Below, one piece after another: positions 15,042-23,543 of a stretch of DNA of 35,196 nt. The DNA lies in the IMG/VR virus record IMGVR_UViG_3300021140_000021, positions 1 through 35,196 of that record; one strand, given 5' to 3'. This stretch comes from a virus. The notes under the pieces are model-generated. The model was not told where the DNA came from. It ran no database searches and worked only from the letters and a program-made list of their open reading frames with translations. The position numbers and the translations under genes are program-made. Within the stretch, counting starts at the first letter, position 1. Each line of letters starts with the position of its first letter.

Positions 15042-16048
15042 TCTCGATTCGTCGGGACCTCATCATTTGAGGTTTCATGTGGTCTAAACGGAATAATTCG
15101 AGCTCTTTGAGGGACAAAGCTAAGTTCACCAGGTTCTCCAACATATTCATTAATCTCCTCAGTGTATTCCTCAATTCCAATTCTTGTCAACATAGGTTCA
15201 GGTACTCTAAACTCTTTCTCAAACGAGTTTCGCTGAATCCATAGTAATTGATTATTTGCGTCATCTTCGGACAATAAATCCCAGTTAGTTTTTTTCATAT
15301 TAATGAACTCATTCTTAATGACTTCCATAATTTCATTAGGTAATCCACTTTCAATTGAATCAATTCTGATGTCGGACATGTCCCAAAAAGATGTTTCGCG
15401 ATTTTCGTGAGTGGAAAGGGATTTATATGCCGCAACCTTATCGCCTGTTTTCTTATTTAAACAATAAATTAAAATACCATTTCTTGAGTATTTCAAATAA
15501 TAATCAGGATTGTGTTCCATAGTGGTACACCATCTTGTAGTTGCCCCATATTTTTTAGATGCCAAAAAAGACATAGGTTTAATAACTAACCATTCATCAT
15601 TTTCATATAATTTAATGGTTTGCTTTTCTAAATCTTTAGTCACCGATTTTAATTCGGCTAAAGATACCTCCAACTCCAACTCCTCAAAAGTTTTAAATTT
15701 AGTTAAATCATTATTAATTATTAAATTTCTTTCGTTTAATTCTTCAAATTTTTTAATCAACTCAAAATTATGATACCCAAAATAATCAACTAAACACCAA
15801 TGAATATTAATTATTTCTTCATTGGATTTTGAGTTTACAAAATCTTCATCTAATTTAAATTCATGAATTAATTCTAACTTTAGATTATCGGCTCTATCAT
15901 AATTATTCATTCTGTTATCTCGATAGTTTTTAATTAAATTGACCGATAATTCGGTATATTTGCTTTTATTAAATAAACTATTGATAATTTCGATAACATT
16001 AAGGATTAATGATGGGTTGTCTCGTTTTAATTCGTTAAGTCTGGACAT
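15038..16048 (-). CDS. Unknown phage protein with (K/R)WCTT motif, paralogue of the gene at 28350
   Basis: This 336-aa protein aligns along most of its length with the 295-aa protein at 28350-29237. Both start MS(R/K)hxxLK, have a helical N-terminal half, then a core Y(E/D)NDEWLVIKPMSFLASKKYG(A)TTRWCTT with Trp173-Cys174, and a strand IYCLNKKTGDKVA. Proteins with this core are familiar from large phages, but I know no function. The Cys in an invariant WCT is a candidate active or metal-binding residue. The C-terminal 80 residues are specific to this copy. Confidence 0.75.
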   Translation of the reverse strand: MSRLNELKRDNPSLILNVIEIINSLFNKSKYTELSVNLIKNYRDNRMNNYDRADNLKLELIHEFKLDEDFVNSKSNEEIINIHWCLVDYFGYHNFELIKKFEELNERNLIINNDLTKFKTFEELELEVSLAELKSVTKDLEKQTIKLYENDEWLVIKPMSFLASKKYGATTRWCTTMEHNPDYYLKYSRNGILIYCLNKKTGDKVAAYKSLSTHENRETSFWDMSDIRIDSIESGLPNEIMEVIKNEFINMKKTNWDLLSEDDANNQLLWIQRNSFEKEFRVPEPMLTRIGIEEYTEEINEYVGEPGELSFVPQRARIIPFRPHETSNDEVPTNRD

Positions 16049-16105
16049 TGTTTCAGTTTTTTTTAAAATATAAAATATATTTACCTCTAAATCAAATTTT
16101 TTATG

Positions 16106-16114
16106 TATATTTGC
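16106..16114 (+). promoter_or_regulatory. Bacteroidota-type promoter (-7 box TATATTTGC)
   Basis: TATATTTGC lies 18 nt before the ATG at 16133, in the divergent gap between the minus gene that starts at 16048 and the beta-barrel gene. Confidence 0.65.
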
Positions 16115-16132
16115 AACATAAAATAGTTAGAT

Positions 16133-16555
16133 ATGAAAAAAATAATAACATTAGTTTTCTTAGCGGTAACATTATCTGTAAAATCTCAACAAACCGATAT
16201 TTTATATATCCCAAACCAAAACTCTTTAGTTGCTTCATATAACTTTAAACAAGTTGGGTTATATGTTGGGGGATATTACACCACATCATTCCCACAACCA
16301 TATACATATACCACTCCATTATCAATTATGAATAGATTAGGTCTTTCATATGTTGATAAAAGTAATTCATTTAGTATTATGGCTGGAACATTTATTGAAA
16401 ATGGACAAATTGATTTAGAATTAATTCCGGATGTTTGGGTTAAATTATACCCAATTAGAATGATAACTAGAAATAAAAAAACTTTGGATTTTTCTTTAGG
16501 ATTAAATTACTCAAAAGGGTTTAGATATGGTGTAGGATTATCAATACCATTTTAA
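16133..16555 (+). CDS. Small outer-membrane beta-barrel-like protein
   Basis: The 140-aa protein has a signal peptide (MKKIITLVFLAVTLSVKSQ). The mature 120 residues are strands with alternating hydrophobic and polar positions (QVGLYVGGYYTTSF, LGLSYVDKSNSFSIMAGTF, DFSLGLNYSKGFRYGVGLSIPF) and end in Phe, the hallmark of outer-membrane barrels. It has its own host-type promoter, unlike the late envelope operon. It could change the host surface early, for example to block other phages; that role is inferred. Confidence 0.75.
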   Translation: MKKIITLVFLAVTLSVKSQQTDILYIPNQNSLVASYNFKQVGLYVGGYYTTSFPQPYTYTTPLSIMNRLGLSYVDKSNSFSIMAGTFIENGQIDLELIPDVWVKLYPIRMITRNKKTLDFSLGLNYSKGFRYGVGLSIPF

Positions 16556-16559
16556 GGGA

Positions 16560-16571
16560 TATTTATAGATT
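16560..16571 (+). promoter_or_regulatory. Late-type promoter motif abutting a start codon
   Basis: TATTTATAGATT is directly followed by the ATG at 16572 and begins 5 nt after the preceding stop. A transcript starting about 6 nt after the TATTTAT core would begin at the ATG. Confidence 0.55.
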
Positions 16572-17540
16572 ATGGAACCAATAAATTTCCCAATAGAACG
16601 AATTAATAATTTTCTTAAAGTACACAATTTTACGATAGAGTCTCCTTACTATGAAGAGGAAGTTATTAATTATAAACTTAAACTTACAGGAATCCGTAAA
16701 TTGATAGTTGTTGGTGATTGGCAAGATGTTATCGAATATACATTATATCTTGAGAGTGCGGGTAGAGTTAGTTCTAAAATCCTAAATCATATTTTTGAGT
16801 CAATCGGAGGAAATGAAAAAACATTAACAACTACCGATACCACACTTTTTCAAGTGACTTCACGAGTAAGTAATAGTTTATATAATTTACTAAATTTTTT
16901 TAACATCGAAAATCACATTTTTTGTAATAAAGTGGTTAATGATTTAAAGAACGAAATTAATGAAAGTTTTATTACCGAAGGAAGATACGACAATATCGTA
17001 AGAAAAGTAGTTAAAGATATTATGTCTGTGGTTAAATACCAAAAAGAGGGAGAATATGTTTTACCTGAAGATATTAGTAATGAAACGGTTTATATGAGCC
17101 CTAAACTTTATAGTCCGTTTTCAATCGAATTAACATTAAACACAAGTGAAGATATTGAGACCGTTGAAGTTGACGGGGAATATTACCCTGATGAAGATAT
17201 TATATTGATTGAAATAATCTCCAATCCAAATCTCGACCGAGAAATTTTAGAAGAATTATATTTTGAACTTAATGAATTAATTAGGCATGAGATTGAACAT
17301 ATGTCTCAAATGGACAAAGGTGAGGAATTCCCGGAATATGAACCGGAAAACTCTTTAGATTATTACACCCAAAAACACGAATTAGAGGCACAATTCGCAG
17401 GATTTAAAAAAAGAGCCCAAAAAGAAAGAAAACCACTCGAAGATGTGATTAGAGGATGGTTTGTAAAGAATTACTCAAAACATAACTTATCACCAAAAGA
17501 TGTTGAGAAAGTTATTAAACGAATCCTTGAATTATCTTAG
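16572..17540 (+). CDS. Putative zinc metallopeptidase (HEIEH), late
   Basis: The 322-aa protein starts at the ATG at 16572, directly after the late motif. Mid-protein it has INESFITEGRYDNIVRKVVKDIM (about 136-158), a segment type I associate with large-phage virion proteins, with an (I)TE|G site that could be cut during maturation. The C-terminal third holds His239-Glu240-Ile-Glu-His243 within a helix (ELIRHEIEHMSQMDKG), and HELEAQFAGFKKRA downstream could give the third zinc ligand. It is a candidate virion-associated or head-maturation protease. The zinc motif is seen; the role is inferred. It overlaps the next convergent gene by 4 bases. Confidence 0.75.
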   Translation: MEPINFPIERINNFLKVHNFTIESPYYEEEVINYKLKLTGIRKLIVVGDWQDVIEYTLYLESAGRVSSKILNHIFESIGGNEKTLTTTDTTLFQVTSRVSNSLYNLLNFFNIENHIFCNKVVNDLKNEINESFITEGRYDNIVRKVVKDIMSVVKYQKEGEYVLPEDISNETVYMSPKLYSPFSIELTLNTSEDIETVEVDGEYYPDEDIILIEIISNPNLDREILEELYFELNELIRHEIEHMSQMDKGEEFPEYEPENSLDYYTQKHELEAQFAGFKKRAQKERKPLEDVIRGWFVKNYSKHNLSPKDVEKVIKRILELS

Positions 17541-18157
17541 GAAAGTTTCTTGATAATTTTTTTTATAATTTCAGTTAAAACGACCTGACCAACCAAGACA
17601 ACTCCCGAAGCAACCAATCTTTTGGCGACTTTCATTGATACTGTTTGGATATCTTCCCCGGAAGTAATTGAAGACTGAATGTCCGTTATTATTGGAATCA
17701 AAAACGCATATGTTATGATATCCAAAGTTGAATTTATGGTAACTTTAGAAGATTTAATGAATTTGGTGAACGAATCCTTAAGATTTTTACCTTTTAATAG
17801 AACTTCTTTAAAAATATCCTCAAGACCCTCTTCTTTTATTTTCGATAAAATCTTTTTTAATGTGTTTTCATTGTCGTAGAAATATGTGCAAGCAACCCCA
17901 ACCAAAAGTAACGCCACTTGTTCATCCGTGATATCAAACCTACCACTTCTGATAAAATTATCTAATGGCATCACTAAACCACCAACCGATGCCCCCCAAG
18001 TTAGCAACAACTTCAAATTTAATCCGTATGTTTTTCTAACTTTATTGATGATATTACTCGTGAATGAATATAATTCTTTCATATAGTCAGTCATTTTTGA
18101 CTGGTCTTGTTCTTGTAAGATAACTCTCAATTGAGATTCGTTAATTAAAAATTCCAT
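17537..18157 (-). CDS. Late protein with hydrophobic segments and cleavable-looking N-terminus
   Basis: The 206-aa protein starts MEFLINESQLRVILQEQDQSK; LQE|Q matches the possible maturation site of other late genes. Hydrophobic stretches occur at about 50-65 (LLLTWGASVGGLVMPL), 82-92 (ALLLVGVACTYF), 145-155 and 185-198 (VASGVVLVGQVVLTEI). It begins at a palindromic late-type motif shared with the divergent plus-strand gene. It may be a virion internal or membrane-active ejection protein; this is inferred from context. Confidence 0.7.
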   Translation of the reverse strand: MEFLINESQLRVILQEQDQSKMTDYMKELYSFTSNIINKVRKTYGLNLKLLLTWGASVGGLVMPLDNFIRSGRFDITDEQVALLLVGVACTYFYDNENTLKKILSKIKEEGLEDIFKEVLLKGKNLKDSFTKFIKSSKVTINSTLDIITYAFLIPIITDIQSSITSGEDIQTVSMKVAKRLVASGVVLVGQVVLTEIIKKIIKKLS

Positions 18158-18171
18158 ATATTTATAAATAT
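18158..18171. promoter_or_regulatory. Palindromic divergent late-type promoter motif
   Basis: ATATTTATAAATAT is a perfect 14-base palindrome between the divergent genes starting at 18157 (-) and 18190 (+). Each strand reads TATTTATAAATA, so one element could serve both genes. On the minus strand it abuts the ATG. Confidence 0.6.
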
Positions 18172-18189
18172 ATTGAATAATTTATTTAT

Positions 18190-18795
18190 ATGTCAAAAAG
18201 AGAATTAAATCCTGAATTAGTTAAAGGTGATAGAGTAATGTGTCTTCATATGGATGGAGAGACTGGAGTTCCAATGGGAGTTGAAGGAGTTGTCACTAAA
18301 GTAGGTCGTGACCCATTTGAGGAAGATGGAAAAATTATCGAAGTTAAGTGGGATAACGGGTCTAGTTTAGCATTAATTAGTGTAACCGATAGTTGGGTTA
18401 AAGTTGCTGATAGTCAAATTAAAGAATCAAAAGTTGGAGATTCTCGAATAGATTATTTTTCGGAAAATCCCGAAATATTTGACCATTTTGATTGGAGATT
18501 TTTTAGAGAATTTTTGAATAAAGTTAGAGAAAGTCGAGTTGTTAACATGCATTCATCTTCACCATTCTTATTTTCGGGTAAAGAATGGATTGACATGAAT
18601 TATGGAACAAACCAAGAAGATAATGAAGAATATGAGGAGATGTTAGATATGGCCAACAAATCCAAAGATAAAATGGTGCAAGGAATTTTGAGTTATATGG
18701 ATTCTAAAAATATGGAACCTGAATTAGATTCAGTTAATCGATATGTTAGGAGATTTGCGGAGAAACTTGTGAAACTTTACATTTCTTTTTTCTAA
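18190..18795 (+). CDS. Unknown protein with SH3-like N-terminal domain
   Basis: The 201-aa protein starts at the ATG at 18190. Residues about 10-70 (VKGDRVMCLHMDGETGVPMGVEGVVTKVGRDP...IEVKWDNGSSLALI) form a small beta-barrel of the SH3/KOW type, often used for nucleic-acid or protein binding. The rest is helical and acidic (NQEDNEEYEEMLDMANKSKDKM). The palindromic motif and TTTATTTATATG directly upstream suggest late expression. The end overlaps a convergent small lipoprotein gene by 50 bases. Function unknown. Confidence 0.7.
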   Translation: MSKRELNPELVKGDRVMCLHMDGETGVPMGVEGVVTKVGRDPFEEDGKIIEVKWDNGSSLALISVTDSWVKVADSQIKESKVGDSRIDYFSENPEIFDHFDWRFFREFLNKVRESRVVNMHSSSPFLFSGKEWIDMNYGTNQEDNEEYEEMLDMANKSKDKMVQGILSYMDSKNMEPELDSVNRYVRRFAEKLVKLYISFF

Positions 18796-18949
18796 AAAGT
18801 CTGAACTTTTTCTTCTTTGGTTTAAGAGTATCTTTAGGTTTAACCTCAGTTTGTTTGATTTTACTGGTAATCTTATTGGGTATGAGCTCGTCTTTTGAAC
18901 ACGAGCCCATAACGAATAAAATTAATAAAATTGAAATTATTTTTTTAAT
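18746..18949 (-). CDS. Small lipoprotein, possibly with ATT start, overlapping ppsA
   Basis: A frame read from ATT at 18949 gives (M)KKIISILLILFVMGSC, a lipoprotein signal with lipobox MGSC, then a 50-residue Lys-rich tail (PKKKKFRLFRKKK). The nearest upstream in-frame codon is a stop, and the only ATG in the frame falls inside the signal, so ATT is the only start that keeps it intact. The frame begins inside the last codons of ppsA, as expected for coupled translation. It ends inside the convergent plus-strand gene. The coding signal is persuasive; the start codon is inferred. Confidence 0.5.
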   Translation of the reverse strand: MKKIISILLILFVMGSCSKDELIPNKITSKIKQTEVKPKDTLKPKKKKFRLFRKKKCKVSQVSPQIS

Positions 18950-21345
18950 TTACTTAAAGTTTTTAATGTTTTTAATAATGAATCCGGTGTTATTGAGATA
19001 CTATCAATACCTTCTTCCACCAAGAATTCTGCGAAATCAGGGAAATCAGACGGACCTTGACCACAAATTCCAACTTTCGTATTTGTTTTCTTTCCAATTT
19101 TTATTAAATGAGATATCGCTCTTTTAACCGCAAGATTTCTTTCATCGTAAATTGGAGAAACAAGTGCGGAATCCCTATCTAAACCTAACACTAATTGTGT
19201 TAAATCGTTTGACCCAATTGAGAATCCGTCCACATATTCTGAAAATTCTTCCGCCATAAAAATGTTTGATGGTAATTCCGCCATTAAATAAACTTCTAAC
19301 CCTTTCTCACCTCGTTTTAACCCATAAGATTCCATAACCTTATAAACTTTCAATAACTCATCTATGGTCCTACAAAAAGGTATCATAACAACGACATTAT
19401 CGAATCCCATTTTTTCCCTAACTCTTTTTATTGCCTTAATTTCCATACCAAAAGCTTCTTTATACTTGTCGGAATAGTATCTTGATGCTCCTCTCCAACC
19501 AATCATTGGGTTTTCTTCATCCGGTTCAAAATACGACCCACCTAAAAGATTTTTATATTCATTTGATTTAAAGTCTGAAAGTCTAACAATAACTTTATTG
19601 GGGTAAAACGCTGCGGCAATTCTTGCAATACCATAACTTAATTTTTTAATGAAGAAAGTTTCTTCATCATCATACCCTTTAATAATTGAATTAATTTGTT
19701 TTGTTAATTCCTCATCTCCAATTTCTTTATGTTTTAATAACGCCATTGGATGTGCTTTTATATAGTTATTTATTATGAATTCTTCTCTTGCCAAACCAAC
19801 ACCTGCGTTTGGAAGATTTGAAAACTTAAATGCGATTTCGGGAGATGCAACATTCAACATAATTGGTGTTGAAACTTCAGGTAAATCGTCCAAATTTGTT
19901 TCAATTTTCTCATAATCAATGAAACCATCATATACAAAACCAACATCTCCTTCTCCACAAGATACCGTCACCTTTTGATTATTTTTTAATATTTCCGTAG
20001 CATTCATTGTTCCAACAATTGCCGGTAATCCCATTTCTCTTGCAACAATCGCTGCGTGACATGTCCTACCTCCTCGATTTGTTATAATCGCAGACGCTTT
20101 TTTCATTATAGGCTCCCAATCAGGGTCTGTCATATCAGTTACTAAGACACTTCCCTCAACAAATTCAGAACAATCTAACGACCCGTCTCTACCATCTAAT
20201 GAATACATAATAGTTACTTCTCCATTAGTGATTTTATCTCCAACAGCACTACCTTTAACAATAGGTTTTAAATTTTCAGTATTAATTGTATATTCGGTTA
20301 ATATATCTCTTTTTTTCCTTGAGTGGATTGTTTCAGGTCTAGCCTGAACAATATATAACTCATTAGTTAATCCGTCAATCGCCCATTCCACATCCATTGG
20401 ACACCAATGTCCTTTTAATTCTGAGTAGTATTTTTCAATTGATGTAACCCATTTTGCGATTTCTAATACTTGTTTATCGTTAATACAAAATTTGTTTCTA
20501 TGTTCATCATCAATATTAACGATTTTGGTTAATTTTCCGTGGTCTTCACCATAAATCATTTTTTGGTCTTTATTTCCCAATTTTTTTTCAATTATGGAAC
20601 TAAATCCTTTTTCCAATAATGGTTTAAATACAATAAATTCGTCTGGTGATATTGTTCCTTGGACTATCATTTCTCCTAAACCATATGAACCATTAATCAT
20701 AACAACATCTTTAAATCCACTTTCAGTATCTAATGAAAATGCAACTCCGGACGAAGATAAATCTGACCGGACCATTTTTTGAATACATACCGACAATCCA
20801 ACATCGAAATGGTCATAACCAAAAGAATTTCTATATGAAATCGCTCTATCGGTGAACAAAGATGCAAAACAATTTCTAACTGATTCTAAGATTGATTCTG
20901 AACCTCTAACATTTAAGAAAGTCTCTTGTTGACCTGCAAAAGAAGCGTCAGGCAAATCTTCTGCGGTTGCCGATGACCTCACCGCCACATCAGTCATTGT
21001 TTGACCATAAATTTCGGACAACTCACGATATTTTGTTTGTATTTCGTTTTTTAATTGTTCAGGAAAAACTCCATTACGAATTAATTGTCTTACCATTAAA
21101 CCGGTTCTTCTAAGCTCAATAATGTCATTTTCTTTTAGATTCCCAATAAGTTCTCTGATTGGTTTATCTAAGTTATTATGTTTTATGAAGTCATAATAAC
21201 CATCAATAGTTATTGCAAATCCATTAGGGACTTTAATTTCTAATTTTTTTAGGCGTTGTAACATTTCACCCAATGATGCGTTTTTTCCTCCAACAATATT
21301 AATGTCTTTCAAAGACACATTGTCTAAATTTAAGATGTATTTCAT
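18937..21345 (-). CDS. ppsA: Phosphoenolpyruvate synthase
   Basis: The 802-aa protein is full length for the family (E. coli PpsA is 792 aa). Residues about 1-345 are the ATP-grasp domain (NIVGGKNASLGEM, SSATAEDLPDASFAGQQETFLN). The phosphohistidine swivel domain follows with His430 in GGRTCHAAIVAREMG. The C-terminal barrel has GVGLAREEF, SNDLTQLVLGLDRDS and Cys in VGICGQGPSD. The enzyme turns pyruvate plus ATP into PEP, AMP and phosphate. It sits at the end of a minus-strand operon with ThyA and RNA ligase. It is likely an auxiliary metabolic gene that shifts host carbon flow. Confidence 0.95.
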   Translation of the reverse strand: MKYILNLDNVSLKDINIVGGKNASLGEMLQRLKKLEIKVPNGFAITIDGYYDFIKHNNLDKPIRELIGNLKENDIIELRRTGLMVRQLIRNGVFPEQLKNEIQTKYRELSEIYGQTMTDVAVRSSATAEDLPDASFAGQQETFLNVRGSESILESVRNCFASLFTDRAISYRNSFGYDHFDVGLSVCIQKMVRSDLSSSGVAFSLDTESGFKDVVMINGSYGLGEMIVQGTISPDEFIVFKPLLEKGFSSIIEKKLGNKDQKMIYGEDHGKLTKIVNIDDEHRNKFCINDKQVLEIAKWVTSIEKYYSELKGHWCPMDVEWAIDGLTNELYIVQARPETIHSRKKRDILTEYTINTENLKPIVKGSAVGDKITNGEVTIMYSLDGRDGSLDCSEFVEGSVLVTDMTDPDWEPIMKKASAIITNRGGRTCHAAIVAREMGLPAIVGTMNATEILKNNQKVTVSCGEGDVGFVYDGFIDYEKIETNLDDLPEVSTPIMLNVASPEIAFKFSNLPNAGVGLAREEFIINNYIKAHPMALLKHKEIGDEELTKQINSIIKGYDDEETFFIKKLSYGIARIAAAFYPNKVIVRLSDFKSNEYKNLLGGSYFEPDEENPMIGWRGASRYYSDKYKEAFGMEIKAIKRVREKMGFDNVVVMIPFCRTIDELLKVYKVMESYGLKRGEKGLEVYLMAELPSNIFMAEEFSEYVDGFSIGSNDLTQLVLGLDRDSALVSPIYDERNLAVKRAISHLIKIGKKTNTKVGICGQGPSDFPDFAEFLVEEGIDSISITPDSLLKTLKTLSKLKK

Positions 21346-21373
21346 GTAATTTTTGTATTTTTTATATAATAAT

Positions 21374-21610
21374 TTAATTTGATAATGTTGGTGTAATTAC
21401 TATTCTATATTTTAATTTATTTTCATTATTCATAACACCAAAAACAACAGATGTGTCTTCGGGATTGATTAAAATAGGTGTGACAAAATGTTCTTCTAAT
21501 TTGTCTAGCGATTCTTTAATATGTGTCACCAAATAATTAGGTATTTTAGTTTCGATTTCTGTTTTTTCAAATGTTTCAGGATTATAATAATCTCCTTTGT
21601 AATTTTCCAT
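21374..21610 (-). CDS. Unknown small protein
   Basis: A 78-aa protein starts at the ATG at 21610 within the ppsA/thyA operon. It contains a helix (IPNYLVTHIKESLDKLEEHF) and strands near the end (TSVVFGVMNNENKLKYRIVITP). No family is recognised. Confidence 0.65.
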   Translation of the reverse strand: MENYKGDYYNPETFEKTEIETKIPNYLVTHIKESLDKLEEHFVTPILINPEDTSVVFGVMNNENKLKYRIVITPTLSN

Positions 21611-21627
21611 ATTTTTTAATTTTTTTT

Positions 21628-21822
21628 TTATTTTTTAATATCTAAAACCCATTCGATTAACGAGTTCATGCTAAATTGTTCATTTGCATTTCGTATATGT
21701 TCTTGAATATTGTTGACATTGACATCATCGTGATTGTTTGGGTTCTGGTATTTATCTGTTAGGAGTTTTGTATGTTCTAACATCTCCTTATACTTTTTTT
21801 TAATCTGTTCTTCTGTTTTCAT
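21628..21822 (-). CDS. Unknown small helical protein
   Basis: This 64-aa, strongly helical and charged protein (MKTEEQIKKKYKEMLEHTKLL start) begins 3 nt after the thyA stop, so it is in the same operon. No motif recognised. Confidence 0.65.
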   Translation of the reverse strand: MKTEEQIKKKYKEMLEHTKLLTDKYQNPNNHDDVNVNNIQEHIRNANEQFSMNSLIEWVLDIKK

Positions 21823-21825
21823 AAT

Positions 21826-23121
21826 TTAATTTGATAGCGGCATTTTTATAGATGGGTGTGATTGATAATTTTCAACAACAAAATCAGTATTATCCAAATG
21901 TGTTAACAAACTTAAATCATTTGACAATGATTTATAAAAATCATCTGTTTTCATATGAACTAACTTTGGTAATGGATATGGTTCTCTTGTTCTACGAGGC
22001 ACTCCAAAATCATCTAAACAGGACATTTTCCCACCATCACTCCAAACTGGAGTGTTTGGAAAATTAGGTAAATTAACTATACCACTACTAAATTCTTTTT
22101 GTATTTCCTCAGAAACCATATTAAGTCGTTCCTCTAATGTATAATCTCTACCAATTTGTTCTTTAATTCCATCAATTTGATTTGAGTAAATATGACAATC
22201 ACCCATATTTGTAATCAATTCGTCAGGAACCATATTAACCATCTTTGCAATTATTTCTAATAGTAAGGCATATGATGCGATATTGAATGGAGTTCCTAAT
22301 GGAACATCTTGACTTCTAGCATTATACATTAAAGATATTGCTCTGGTTGGGAAGGTTGGATACCAGGGTGAGTTTGGGTTGACATTGTTATTTTTATACC
22401 AAAGTTCCTTCTCACTCATACTCAACTCTCTTGTATAAACTTGAAATCCATAATGACAAGGTGGAAGAACCATTTGGTCTAATTCACCTACATTCCAGCT
22501 GTTCACCATCAATCTCCTTGAATCTGGGTTTGTTTTAAGGTCGTTGATTAAGTTTTGAATTTGGTCTATACCTTTGGTATCTTTTAATTGAGTTTTATCT
22601 GAACCAATAAATTCTTCATTATAAATGGTGTTATAACCTTGTTCAAATCCTTCCCAATTTCTCCATTGCTTACCATAAATTGAACCTAACTCACCCCACT
22701 TTTTAGCAAACTCATCATCTGTTTTTATTTTGTTTATGAATTCTTCATAAGACCAAAAACCATCTGTTCTTTCATTCAATACCGTTGTATCAAACCCTTT
22801 TTCATATTTGATATTATTCATCATTATCTTATGCATTTGTTTTTGGTAATTAGAGAAACAATCACCATCCCAAATATGACAACCATTATCAACAAGGAAC
22901 TTAATGTTTGTATCACCACGAAGGAACCATAGTAACTCAGTTACCATTGTCTTAAATGCCATTTTCTTGGTAGTTAACAATGGAAACCCATCTTTCATGT
23001 TATGTTTTATTTGTCTACCAAACACACTTATAGTCCCTGTTCCTGTTCTATCTGTTTTATTTATACCATTATCAAGAATGTCTTGAAGTAAATCTTGATA
23101 TTGTTTATCTATATTATTCAT
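21826..23121 (-). CDS. thyA: Thymidylate synthase with insertions
   Basis: The 431-aa protein has the ThyA core: RTGTGTISVFGRQIKHNM, FPLLTTKKM, ELLWFLRGDTN, GELGSIYGKQWRNW, DPDSRRL-type NPDSRRLMVNSWN, Cys222 in LPPCHYGFQV, GTPFNIASYALLLEIIAKM, and GDCHIYSNQ. It makes dTMP from dUMP with methylene-tetrahydrofolate. It is about 165 residues longer than the usual 264, owing to inserts before GSIYGKQW, after it, after the catalytic Cys, and near the C-terminus. The start shares a base with the upstream stop (TAATG). Confidence 0.96.
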   Translation of the reverse strand: MNNIDKQYQDLLQDILDNGINKTDRTGTGTISVFGRQIKHNMKDGFPLLTTKKMAFKTMVTELLWFLRGDTNIKFLVDNGCHIWDGDCFSNYQKQMHKIMMNNIKYEKGFDTTVLNERTDGFWSYEEFINKIKTDDEFAKKWGELGSIYGKQWRNWEGFEQGYNTIYNEEFIGSDKTQLKDTKGIDQIQNLINDLKTNPDSRRLMVNSWNVGELDQMVLPPCHYGFQVYTRELSMSEKELWYKNNNVNPNSPWYPTFPTRAISLMYNARSQDVPLGTPFNIASYALLLEIIAKMVNMVPDELITNMGDCHIYSNQIDGIKEQIGRDYTLEERLNMVSEEIQKEFSSGIVNLPNFPNTPVWSDGGKMSCLDDFGVPRRTREPYPLPKLVHMKTDDFYKSLSNDLSLLTHLDNTDFVVENYQSHPSIKMPLSN

Positions 23122-23543
23122 TATTTAATAATTTTTAAATTCATTATAGGGTGTATTTCTGTTATCTCATGGGTTTTATCAAAAACATAAGGCCCTTCTA
23201 TTTCTATACTATCACCTTCTCTAGGTATAGTTATTTCATTTTTATAAAACCAACAAACCGTGAATATCGATGGAACCGCACATACAATTTCTCCCACCAT
23301 ACACCCATTTTCATCTTTATAGTTATTTTTTACCAATAATGAACTATCACCTATCTTTAATCTTATATGTATATCACCATCAATATCAGATTCTATTTTA
23401 TCTACTTTACCCACTAACATCTTACTACTATCTAATAAAACTAGTCTTGAGGGATGATGAACTCTATTACAAGGACAATCCTCAACAGAAATAAAGTTAA
23501 GGATTATAAGACAAATAATTACTATTACTGATAATATTTTCAT
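23121..23543 (-). CDS. Exported OB-fold-like protein with EIHP motif
   Basis: The start at the ATG at 23543 (MKILSVIVIICLIILNFISV) gives a hydrophobic signal or anchor segment and overlaps the upstream stop (ATGA). After CPCNRVHHPS, strands (MLVGKVDKIESDIDGDIHIRLKI, ENGCMVGEIVCA, DSIEIEGPYVFDKTHEITEIHPIMNLKI) resemble the OB-fold domains of secreted proteins that end in an EIHP strand. The 140-aa product probably sits in the periplasm or on the membrane. Function unknown. Confidence 0.7.
   Translation of the reverse strand: MKILSVIVIICLIILNFISVEDCPCNRVHHPSRLVLLDSSKMLVGKVDKIESDIDGDIHIRLKIGDSSLLVKNNYKDENGCMVGEIVCAVPSIFTVCWFYKNEITIPREGDSIEIEGPYVFDKTHEITEIHPIMNLKIIK

Noticed and set aside
16065-16072. 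TATATTTT on the minus strand before the 336-aa gene as a promoter
   Set aside because: It lacks the final G of TAnnTTTG. A TTTG about 20 nt upstream makes it possible, but it is too weak to list.
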